Part shown: one piece after another, positions 35,194 to 45,040 of the stretch
Numbering within the stretch: the first letter of the stretch is position 1
Layout of the letters: the number at the start of each line of letters is the position of its first letter
Assembly (NCBI RefSeq): GCF_001619985.1
Contig: NW_017264197.1
Span: 1,612,001-1,676,000, forward strand
Direction: 5' to 3'
Origin: Xylona heveae TC161
Taxonomy: Eukaryota; Ascomycota; Xylonomycetes; Xylonales; Xylonaceae
Length of the DNA stretch: 64,000 bases
Position numbers and translations under genes: made by a program
Notes under the pieces: generated by a model
The model's input: only the letters and a program-made list of their open reading frames with translations
Databases searched by the model: none
What the model was told of the DNA's origin: nothing

Positions 35194-37326
35194 TTAACGG
35201 CCCAAGTGAATCAACTCCCAATAATCCTTCAAGTCCCGAATAATGTGATGCACCGGCCACGCAGTGGGTATGCTGTACTCTAGCAGCATCTCCTCGACAG
35301 CCTTGCGCTGAGCAGGTTGTAGTAAGAAGCGGCCGCCTTTTGTCGGTGTCCCTAGTGCGTAAGTCATTCTATTGCATATACATGTATAAATCTGACTCGC
35401 TGGTGTTTCCTTCATGTAGAAAAATACAGGTCGTCTTCGGAGAGAGAAGAAAAGCAACAGAAAAGAAGGAGAGAGACAGATACGATCATGGAGCCACGAT
35501 GATAGAGGAAGAAAAGGAGAAAGAAAGGAAATGAGTGAAGGAAACATACAGAATGATAGTGGACCAAAAGCATTTACTCGCGCCGAAGCGTCGTCATTCG
35601 TATACGCTAGACCACAGACTCGGAGAGTATGCTCCTGTATAGTTTCAAAGGTGTGTTGGTCCAACTTTGTGAAATATCGAGGCATCGCATCGTGGGTAGG
35701 GTCATATAATGCCAGCAGGATCTCGGCAATAGATGCATATTGTAGTCCAGCGACTAAGGGCTATTAGTAATTATACTTTCGACTGTAACGAAGTGAAATA
35801 ATATCTAAAGGTGGTATAAGATGAATTGAAGTCCCGAAGGTTGAGGCAGAGTGCAAGAATAATTTAAAAGGCAAAGGGCCGAAATAATGCCAAGGAAAAC
35901 ACGCCTTGCGGAAAGAAACGGGGTTATTACCGTGCCAAGGACTGAGAATCCAATATGATGGAAATGGGTTTCCGGGTCTTGGTGCAGTAGAGAATGGTAG
36001 AAAGCTCGCTGGCAAATAACTTTCCCACGTGAAGAGATGTCTTTTTAGTTTATGCCAAGTTGCAATTCTTTGCCCTTGAGAGACAGCATTGTTTTTGCTG
36101 CTGCCGCTATCATTGACATTGGTGGTTTCATCATTTCTCTCAAAGCAGTAGTTAATTACCAGAGCAAGAATATATGTGACGATATTAGACTTCATGTCAT
36201 CGTCGCTGCCGTCATCGTCATAACTTCCGTCGGGCTTGAAGGTTGGAAAGTCGGTACAAATACGAACGGGTCTCTGGCACTCGAGTCCGACGGTAATTTC
36301 TTCGCGGAGGTAATTCCATACTCCTGCTTGCGCGAGGCCACGCTCAGACAAGTCAATGGTAGCATCTGTGACTGCAAACGAGTATGCGCCTAGAAGATGT
36401 CGCTGGTTGCCACGGCTGTCGCCTACTCATATTTAGTATGCCAGTACGATTATGCAAATCCTTATCATTCATGTGCTCTAATAAATGAAAATTGCATTCG
36501 ACATGTAGCACATACCATCAAGTATTTCGTAGGATCTCAAGAGACACGTTGAAGCAATATATTCTCCATGCGAGCCAGACAAAGAGTCAATGGCGTCCAA
36601 AAGTTCTCTTCCGCAAGCTGTATGGAACGCTGGACCAATTGAACGCAGTTTCCCAGTCACACGGTACCAGTGCATTGCAGAGAATGCAATAATGGCTTTG
36701 AAAAGGATCGGTACGCATAGCGCTCGCTCGGGCACAACTGTGCCAAACAGCCTATGCGAGTCATTCAAGTCATACCACGGTGCAAGAACCGTGATGTAGT
36801 GCTGGAAAAGACTGGCAATTTCAGGACTAGTGAGAGCGGAACTTGGTGACTGCGATGCCAGCTCTGCAGCCCACTCATGAGAGCAGTCATCCGACTCGTT
36901 TTTAGGAGGAGACGATGCTGGAATTTGGTTCGATACAGTTGGGCTTCTGCGTCCTGGATTCTCATCGAGCGGCTGATCTGAATGAATGACAAATCGAAGC
37001 TCATGGCTACGTCTTTTGCAAGTGATTCGTCTTCGTAAACAGTTTCTGCACACGGGAACATGGCCATCGCCTGAATTGCGTCAGCATGATACATCGTCCT
37101 TTCTGAATCGCTATCAAAAAAAGGCAGTCTAGATAGAACAAATAAATAACGGACATTTGACTTTTCGAGCAAGACATGTTGCACTATGACGGTAGTTTCA
37201 GAACAATTCTTCTTCCAATAATTCGGCATCGAACAGGGCATACCAAGCTATAGAAACAGTCAGCGCACGCTCCAGAATATGCCAGTCTCGCAAAACTATA
37301 CCTGACTCGGACGCTATTCTCGGCAT
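35194..37326 (-). CDS. Zn(II)2Cys6 transcription factor, Fungal_trans_2 type
   Basis: Six exons (37326-37244, 37183-37155, 37070-36516, 36422-35931, 35753-35550, 35336-35194) give 501 residues. The zinc cluster is spread over the first three exons; exon 2 is only 29 nt. Spliced, it reads CATCLARKVKC, DGHVPVCRNC and LRRRITC, with Cys28, 31, 38, 45, 48 and 55 in perfect spacing. The body matches the Fungal_trans_2 (DUF3468) family: SPEIASLFQHYITVLAPWYDLND, PILFKAIIAFSAMHWYR, CLLRSYEILDG, GAYSFAVTDATIDLSERGLAQAGVWNYLREEI, VAGLQYASIAEILLALYD and ARVNAFGPLSFC. Introns 4 and 5 are long (177 and 214 bp) but both rejoin family motifs in frame. It is divergent from a PhyH dioxygenase gene, which it may regulate. 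Confidence 0.87.
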
Positions 37327-37762
37327 TGATATCCCAAAAAGAGTTTGCCAGAACAATTATCCCCGGCGGATCTGCCAATGATAAGTTTACCGTGTCATGC
37401 TAACGTTATATTTTTCTTGCCACGACTGAGCGCAATTTAAGACGTCGTCATACCAGAGCTTTTGGCCCCACGAGGGTTTACCAAGTTCCGACGCTAATTT
37501 GACCGCACGGTAACCCCACACTCTCGGAAAAACTAGCCCCAAGCAGCTAGTTTGCGCGAGGTTGCGGTCCCTGTTCCGAGACCCCATTGTCATACTGCAC
37601 TGGGCCACTGGCATAAACATTGAGCGGAGAGGCAAAATGTAAAATAGTCTGTTAAAATGCAATATATAAACCTCTCAAGCCCCTCAACTTGTCCTGACTT
37701 TTTCATGACATGATAATCAAATAACTTCCAATCTCGAATATCACTATTATTTAATATATCAA
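37327..37762. promoter_or_regulatory. Divergent promoter, Zn2Cys6 regulator and PhyH gene
   Basis: 436 bp between divergent starts with no coding signal. A/T-rich next to the PhyH start. A regulator feeding back on itself and on the enzyme through this region is plausible but inferred. Confidence 0.4.
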
Positions 37763-39596
37763 ATGCTGTCGAGATTGTCCACCAAAACAACCTTGAAGCA
37801 CTGCCGACTTGGAGCAGTCACGTTTACCACCCCTCTACTTGGCTCGTCATATACCAAGTATACCACAAGTCAATTAACACCAGCAAGACCTCGCTATCTG
37901 GCCACAATGTCTCCGTCTCAAACTCTGTCTTCGCTGCCTCTTTCTGTCCAAGTGTCCAAGGACGAATTGGCCGCTGGGAAATTATCATGGCAGAATCTCG
38001 AATTGGCTACCCGGGCACTGCATCGCGACGGTCTCGTGGTGCTAGAAGATGTTATTGGCATGCCTGAGCTCAATACGCTGAATGAGAAAATGGTCAAGGA
38101 TGCGCTGGAGCTTCAGGCACGGAATGATGATAGTCCGTATAATTACAACAAGGGGTGAGCTTCCTACCGCTCTTTGTTTTTTCCTTTTCTTATTTTGACT
38201 TTACTTATTTCTTTCTTTCTTTCTTTCTTTGTTTCTTTCCATTCTTTTTCTTTTTTTTCTTTTATTTCCCTTTAATTCTTTCCGTACATATTTCTATCCA
38301 TGATCTTATGTCTTATGAACACATCTGACCAGTTAGAAACATCCAACAAGACCCCCCTCTCACACCGCCCTACTTTTCCCCCTCCATCTTCCTCAACCCC
38401 ATTGCAACGCAAGTCACCACGTCCGTTCTCGGTCCGCGGCCCCGACTCACATTTATATCCGGCAACACTGCGCTTCCCCCGACCGAGTCTGCGGCCGCCA
38501 AGTCTCAGCCCGTGCATTCGGACGCGGATTTCGACCACCCGGACTGTCCATTTGCTTTGGTCGTCAATGTTCCGCTCGTGAGCATGAACAAGGTGAATGG
38601 CAGCACCGAAGTATGGTTAGGTATGATATTCCCCCACTTACCCGTGCTCTTTATCTCCTTTCATCTCTTTATCTCTTCATATGTCCATCTCTTCAGATGC
38701 CAAAAACCTCAATCATTCTAAGACCAGTAAACCGGTAACAACTAACACATCCGAACAACCAGGAACGCATTCAACATCGTCTCTCTCCGCGCAAGAAGGC
38801 GCCCACGGAGACCGCGCCAGCGGACGTATCAAGCAGGACTTACTTGACCAACGCCGCGCCGTGCGGCCGCCGAGCCAACCGCGCGTGAAAAAGGGCAGCA
38901 TCATCATCCGCGACCTGCGACTTTGGCATGCGGGCAAGCCGAATTTCTCGGAAGACATTCGGGTGATGTTGGCGTTGATCCATTTCGCGCCGTGGTATAG
39001 GTATGTTTTTATATTTATTTTATTTTTATCTTTTTTATTGTTCTTTTTTTTGTCCTTCCACTCGATGTCTCTTCCTCCCCCTCCGCCCCCACCACCCTGA
39101 CCAAACCAAACCAAGTAAAAACCCAACAACAGAAAAAAAAAAAAATTAAAAAAAAAAACACACATGCCAAACCCCCCTAAAACACACAACAAACCCCCCA
39201 AAACACATACAACAAATCCACCTAAAACACACAAAAAAAACAACCATCCACCTATCCACCTACCACCTACAACCTACCTCTGCGAGGTATAGAATAATAG
39301 AACTAGTCAAGAAGATCAAGAAGGTGGAACTAACCAAAAAGGTGGAACTACGTTAACTAACCAAGCATACTCCGTACAGAAACGCCATGACAGTCGAATT
39401 CTCATCCGAGCTACGTCCCATTCTCCACACCCACACCAAGGGCCAGGACCAAGGCCAGGGCCTGCAGATCCAGGCCGAGTTTCTTCCGACCGCGGACATT
39501 GAGAAGCGGTACTTGCACAAGCCGTTTGGGAACGCGTATGATTTTGATCAAATGGATAAAGTGCAAGGTATTTTTGAAATGGAGGGTATTTTTTGA
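37763..39596 (+). CDS. Phytanoyl-CoA dioxygenase (PhyH) family protein
   Basis: Four exons (37763-38154, 38337-38620, 38763-39000, 39380-39596) give 376 residues. Iron ligands: His191-x-Asp193 in VHSDADFDHPD and His281 in LWHAGKPN; Arg292 (EDIRVMLALIHFAPWYR) fits the 2-oxoglutarate anchor. The first 45 residues are rich in Arg, Lys, Ser and Thr with no acids, suggesting a mitochondrial presequence; a second in-frame ATG at 37907 could give a cytosolic form. Introns are large for this window (182, 142 and 379 bp) and full of simple repeats. The 3' end is uncertain: a donor at 39568 and acceptor at 39719 would replace the last ten residues with a 17-residue tail ending at 39769 (383 residues). 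Fungal PhyH proteins act on varied substrates, often secondary metabolites, so the substrate is unknown. Confidence 0.85.
38205..38240 (+). repeat. TTTC microsatellite in PhyH intron 1
   Basis: Seven or more TTTC units inside the first intron of the PhyH gene, continuing into a T-rich tract to about 38280. Confidence 0.85.
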
Positions 39597-40120
39597 CAAG
39601 GGGGGTATATTTTGAAATGGAAGGTATATTCTAAAAAAGAGTTAAAAAAAAAAGAACGAAAGAAAAGAAAAGAAAAGAAAAGGTTCATCAATGGCGGTAT
39701 TTATGCTTTTCGGGGGAAGATGTTCAGGACATTTTAGTTTTTGAGTTTGAGGTACGTGACGATTGGTAAGACTCTACTGCCGTATGATGCATATTGAGGA
39801 TAATGAGGACTGTTGAATGGGAAGAAAGAGGTGGGATGCACAAGATTTGAATGAAGAAGGCATAGTATTATCTAGTGTCATGTTAATAATAGAAAAATAA
39901 GATAAAATGTCTAAAAACAATCCGAATGCCCTACGCTAGTCCTCATGTCCCTGCGAAATGTCGCTATGGATCAATATGTTCAAAGGAGTGCCCTTACAAT
40001 TAAAGAAATAGAGTATATAAAAGGAAAATGAAATGGGGGGAACTTCAGATGGTGGCCGTAAAGTGTGCTGGATATAATTGTATCAATTATCTGCGTGGTA
40101 GTGCCCAAATATCGCAATGA
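39597..40120. other. Convergent 3' intergenic region
   Basis: Between the PhyH gene (+) and the secreted membrane protein gene (-). An AAAAG/GAAAA repeat lies at about 39655-39682 and imperfect GTATTTTTGAAATGG-like units at 39568-39635. A possible last PhyH exon is at 39720-39769. Confidence 0.5.
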
Positions 40121-41706
40121 TCAATTACTGTCGAAATCAGACTTCTTGGCAACTTCTGACATCTGCTGCTCCTGGTGTTCCCCTTGCTTCTTCTCTCCCT
40201 GCTTCTTCTCTTCTTCCGGCGCCTGAACAGTCTCGTAAGCTGGCGGTGGAGAAGCAGTGACGGGAGCCTTCTCCATATCGAGAGACGCGTTTTCCACGTC
40301 AAGACCCTTCTCCATGTCAACTGCGCCGGCGTCCTGCTGAACTGCTGCATAGGCTCCACGACGGTTGCAACGCGCGCGGCGGATAAGCTGCCAGAGCGCA
40401 ATGGCCACGACGCTAAACATGGACGCAATGAAGCCGGCAGTGAATCCAACACCTGCAACGGCAACGGCGTAAATGAGGTATCTGACGGCATGGTGGAAGG
40501 GGAAGGGGTGACGGTGTCCGTGGCCATGGCCATGCCCATGCCCATGCCCATGATAGTGAGGCCCAGCGGCGGGACCTTGCATGCTATGATGGTTGTTGGG
40601 AGGAGGATGGGGGCGCTGCTCATCTTGAGGACCCATATGTTGCGGCCGAACAGGAGATTTGTCAGCGCCAGCACCAGGACGTTGGCGGTGGCATCCTTTG
40701 CCTCTGCCCCTGCCTTTGCCTATGCCCTTGGCACGAGAGAGGCCGTCCTCTAGCACGGAAAGCCACTTGCACAGACGGCTAGAGCAATCCTTGTCTTTGC
40801 CAGATGACCAAGCCATGCTGCCGTGGTGACGGTGAGTAGGGAAAAGGCTATGCGATGGGTCCTTGACAGCTTCGACGAGAACACCCTCGATGTGTTTATT
40901 GGGCGAATCTTGATCACGCCAGATTCTCAAGCGAAGGCCGACTGGAGTAAACGAATCACGGTTCTTGATGGGGTCCATGGCTTTGATGCCGCTGACGAAC
41001 ATGCTGACAATCTGGTCTGGGATTCCCGAATCATGGTTATTCGGCCGCTGTAACAAGGCAATGTCGACATGGGCGTCCAGAGGCGGAGAGATGTCCGGTG
41101 ACGAGAGGTCAAGTTCCTCTCTGATCATTGACGACCAGTCGTCACGGCTCGAGTGGAATTTCCCATCGACGTCGGCATCTTGTCGGACGTAGAATTCTCG
41201 TGGTCTAATGTTCATGGGAGAAACGGGAACATCGTTGATAAGTACAGTCTCGGGAGTAGTGTTCCGGTCAACAGTCACATTCAGAATCTGCGCCATTAGC
41301 ATGTATGTGCAGATAGAGGGTATATGTAGGTATCGAAACGGGCACAGGCCAGGAGTGTAGCATAGTCGTCATGTAACGCTGAGGATATCTTCAGTGCAGG
41401 ATCAACACTCACCAAATCATTGGCCTTTTGCGCCCACTTATACCCTGACTTGTCCTCAGTGGCCTCTGCAAAAAGACAGTCTTCACACTTCAAGTTGAGG
41501 ATGATCGGGTGGTCTTCGTCTTCGTCATGGAAAGGAGTGATGAGTTGGCCAGCAATTTTATCTCCGTCGGTGAGGGCAACATCTTCAATAGGCATTGATC
41601 TACCCAGTTTGATGGTGGAGAGAGGCAGTAGCATCGCTTCAGCTCCAGAAAGTGCGAGGAGCACTGAGCTCATGACGGCCGAAGCCGTTATCCCATTGAC
41701 ACGCAT
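40121..41706 (-). CDS. Secreted type I membrane protein with His-Gly run
   Basis: Two exons, 41706-41413 and 41287-40121, give 486 residues. A signal peptide is visible (ASAVMSSVLLALSGAEA, cleavage near residue 24). The lumenal part has a CEDC motif (LNLKCEDCLF), a likely N-glycosylation site (NVTVDRNTT), and a His/Gly-rich stretch HYHGHGHGHGHGHGHRH just before one transmembrane helix (YLIYAVAVAGVGFTAGFIASMFSVVAIALWQLI). The cytosolic tail carries RRARCNRRG, a PPPAYETV motif resembling a PPxY site for Rsp5-type ubiquitin ligases, and a Lys/Glu/Gln-rich end. I do not recognise a characterised family, though similar proteins occur in Eurotiomycetes. Metal binding at the outer membrane face is a guess from the His run. 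Confidence 0.8.
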
Positions 41707-43312
41707 GCCGTTCTAGGTGGCCCGAAGGGTAATTGAAAATAAGGAAACAAACAATGATTCCGGACTGGGTGCTTTTGAGACAGGCAACTTTGTCGAAAAG
41801 TTGTCCGTTAAGCTCAGATCTGGGCTTCTGCTCCACACCCTTTCTCTAATGTCCCCAATAACTAAGGTAGGTAATAGTCGCAGCAGTCGGGAGCAGTGTC
41901 GACTGATAATAAATATTTTTCTCGCCTCAACTCTATCTTGTTTTGATGGGAGACGAGACCCAGGGGAAGAAGAAAGAGGGGTTGGCCGATGAATGGAGAA
42001 GATGTTTGGAAGTGCTATGATGCTGGATCACCTTACGTCCGTGGTTTACCAGAGCTCCGACCACTGGGGGGTGAGACTGTGACGAGCGAACCCACTTTTT
42101 GATATTTCCGCTCTGAGGAAAGGTCGACGTCTTATCAAAGCTAATCAGGTTAGCGCTTATCTGCTCAAGCCGATAGGTGGTTGGCTTCGCTAAATGTCCC
42201 AATGCAGGGATTCTGATAGATACTTTGGACGAGCTGCTATTTGGCAGTAGACTCAGGTACCTGTCTCCCCCTACCACATCCCTCACTGGACGCTTTGCGT
42301 GTCCTGGTGTGCAAGGAGAATCGCTGTGTACCTCAATTTGGCTGCATAAGCGATCGCCCTGCAGATATGATTGTGCACATGCACTGCGCTCCTTGCCTGT
42401 CCCCAATGCAGGGACGCTCTTTCCTCCCAACCTTTCATGTCCTTCTTCTTGATCTCGTGCTGACATCTTCAGCAAGGGCATGTCTGCGTCTATGTTGTAT
42501 GCCAAAGCCAACCTCCAATTCAGTGGCATAGACGGGTATGGAGCTTGTTCTTTTGGAGCAAGCCTTGCATATTCACATGGCATGCAATCGCCGCATCACA
42601 GAAAAAAAAAAGGGACCGTACACAAGATCTCGATCATTATAATGCCCTCGAGCATATCCATGATATCAAGGAGGATACTAATAATAATATAATACACGTA
42701 GTAGTTGATAATTATAGTAGGCAAACATCTCCTCCGGCATAACCTTGTGACAAAAATAAACCGTAAAAGGTATGGCTGTGCCGAAACTACTGAGTTCTGA
42801 GCCTACAGTTCAAACCAGACTCCGAAACCGACACCGGAGGGAAAAGAAGAAAGACGAAACCCCTCCACGCTTGAGTCTGTATGCAAATGCGCCAGTGATC
42901 AGAAGCTGTAGTGGTTGCAATAGAGCCGCCACTAAGCTTTGGGAACAAACATAAAAAGACAGTGCCCAAGTGATAACCCATGCCTTCTTTGACGCCAAAA
43001 GAGAAAAGTAGCACATTGAAATCCTTAGCCGACCAGTTCCATGTCGTTGTGATGCTCGTTGAAGGTGCAAATGCAAACCAGATCATGCTCTGCTCCAGCG
43101 AGCCTCAAACGACAAAATCCGAAAATAAGTCAATAATAATGATACACGTTATGCCCTATGCCCATTGTTCCCTCCAAAATGCAAATAATTCAAATTAAGT
43201 TATGCGCTCGTTGGCGATGACGATAATGATGACCGTACGGGTGATGGTAGTGATGCTGTTGCTGCCAGTGGAGAATGCAAATAATCAAAAGGAACTCGGT
43301 CTTGCCCTCGCC
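41707..43312. other. Intergenic, no gene supported
   Basis: A 1.6-kb region upstream of the secreted protein gene and downstream of the Mks1-like gene. A 216-codon minus-strand frame (41933-42583) has no motif, no neighbouring splice pattern and mixed composition, so it is not called. A/T-rich tracts lie at 42600-42730. Confidence 0.5.
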
Positions 43313-45040
43313 TTAGGTGGACGTCTTTCGGTAAAGGTGCTGCTGGGCTTTGGCGGCCTCTTCACTATGTCGACGATCTCGTTCAAGCAAAAAGCTCAAC
43401 TGACTTTGGCTCTTGGTTCGTGGTAAGAGGCCATTTGGTGGGGTTGGAGGCATCTCATTCTCATCCGTGGCCGGGTGATTGGTGATTGAGGCGGCGACGG
43501 GCTGCTTGAGCGGCAGGATTCGGTTTATGATGGTTGGTTGTGAGCTCGCTGCGGGTGGAGAATCGGCCTTATTAATGACGCCTGCAGCAGCCGTGGATGT
43601 GGGAGCCACGATTGGCGCAGCCTTGGTTTGGGTTGGATGACCGGAGAGGACGCGAAACATGTCGGAGGAACTTCGATCGCTAATTCTGGCCTGAAAGTCA
43701 CGATTGGCGCCCCAGTCATCATAGGGTCGTATGGAGCCGTGCTGCTCAGCGGATGAGGCACGATCACGTTCTGTATTATACAGTGATCGGGATGCGACAT
43801 CATTGGGGGAGGGTGCTCGGAGGGGAGATTCATCGGCGAAAGACGCATCTGCAAGAGCGGCAGCAGAGTCGCCGTTAAAAGCGACTGGGGGTGGAGAGGG
43901 CGAATAGCGGGCCATGCTTGTCTCTATTATTTTTCAAACTGGGTTAGAAATTGAGCGAACCTGTAGTCGAAATGAAGACTTACCTGGTGAGCCAGAGGGC
44001 CGCGACTTTGGCCGAGAAGACGAGCCAAGGGTGGCATCGCCAGGGTCCGAGCGATGTGACTTCAATGTAGAAGCCGAAGACTGTGAAGACTTGCGACGAG
44101 TCATGGCTGGTCTGCGTCGACTTGGGCCAGCGCCAGCCACAAACACCGTTTTGCCCTTCTTCTTTCGTCCAGGAGGCATATGTGTCACATGAGGATGATG
44201 CACTCTATGAGGATGAAGTTGGTGTTGTTGATGTGCATGGGGATGATGGTGGGGAGGATGATGTTCCTCGAATGAAGATGCCAATGGCGAGCGGGGATGC
44301 GGACTTGGAGCCAATCCATCATCACTGTCATCTGCGGCCGGGACGGGAGAGGCAATTCTAGCGGTTTTGGTCGGTTCGCTGCCGGAGAGTTTCCTGCCAC
44401 TTTTCAAGATTGGAGGTGGCAACGGCTTTGGTGAAGGGGACGGTGATGAGCCATTGGCAGCGGATTCGGGAGATGGCATTGATGTGTCTCCGTCACTACT
44501 TACGCGGATGACGGGTGGGTGGGAGGAAGACGACGAAGCCGAAGGGGAGGGCGGAGGGATGTGCAAATTAGCCTGAGATGATTGAGTCAGTTGATTTTCC
44601 AGATAGATGGATGAAAGTAGAAATTCATTTTGACGAACCTGATCAACATACTCGGGTCTCAGCTCAGATTGCGTATGAGGATGAGAGGTAGGCCTTGGTG
44701 TTTTTCCCACGTTACTTTTGCTTTCTGAGATGTGCAAAAAGATGCGTGCCACTGCTGAGCCTGTGATGCCTGCATTTACTTGGCCATTACTCCATATCCT
44801 CCAAAAGAAGTTTTCGAGACGACCGCCGGTGTCGCCTTGTAACGCGCGCCGATTTGTGCGATATACTAGTAATCCAGCTCCGTTAGCAAAAGAAATAATC
44901 CCAAAGAAAAAAACTTCAAATTGATGCTTACCCCTCCAGAGTCGCGCAATATCCTCGATTGCGACATGGTCGATGCTTTGAATCTCACCGCCGATTCCAT
45001 CACTATTTCGAATGACCCCAGTAGGCAGCATGGTCGTCAT
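43313..45040 (-). CDS. DUF1752 (GATA/Mks1-type) regulatory protein
   Basis: Four exons (45040-44932, 44865-44639, 44572-43984, 43923-43313) give 511 residues. Near residues 33-75 lies the conserved block LWRVYRTNRRALQGDTGGRLENFFWRIWSNG, followed by GSAVARIFLHISES, which I recognise as the DUF1752 region shared by Mks1 and by the N termini of nitrogen GATA factors. No GATA finger is present. Further conserved-looking blocks are PPPILKSGRKLSG, a His-rich run, GKTVFVAGAGPSRRRPAMTRRKSSQSS, ETSMARYSPSPPP and PPTPPNGLLPRTKSQSQLSFLLERDRR; most of the rest is disordered. Intron 2 (44638-44573) is exactly 66 nt without a stop, so retention would give a 533-residue isoform. Family knowledge suggests nitrogen or TOR signalling; the precise role is unknown. 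A second ATG at 45031 is also possible. Confidence 0.85.

Noticed and set aside
38713-39243. Antisense 176-codon frame with Gly and Phe runs
   Set aside because: Made of the complement of C- and A-rich intron sequence plus PhyH exon 3.
41933-42583. 216-codon minus-strand open frame
   Set aside because: No family features, no splice partners, irregular composition; chance length is plausible in a 1.6-kb gap.
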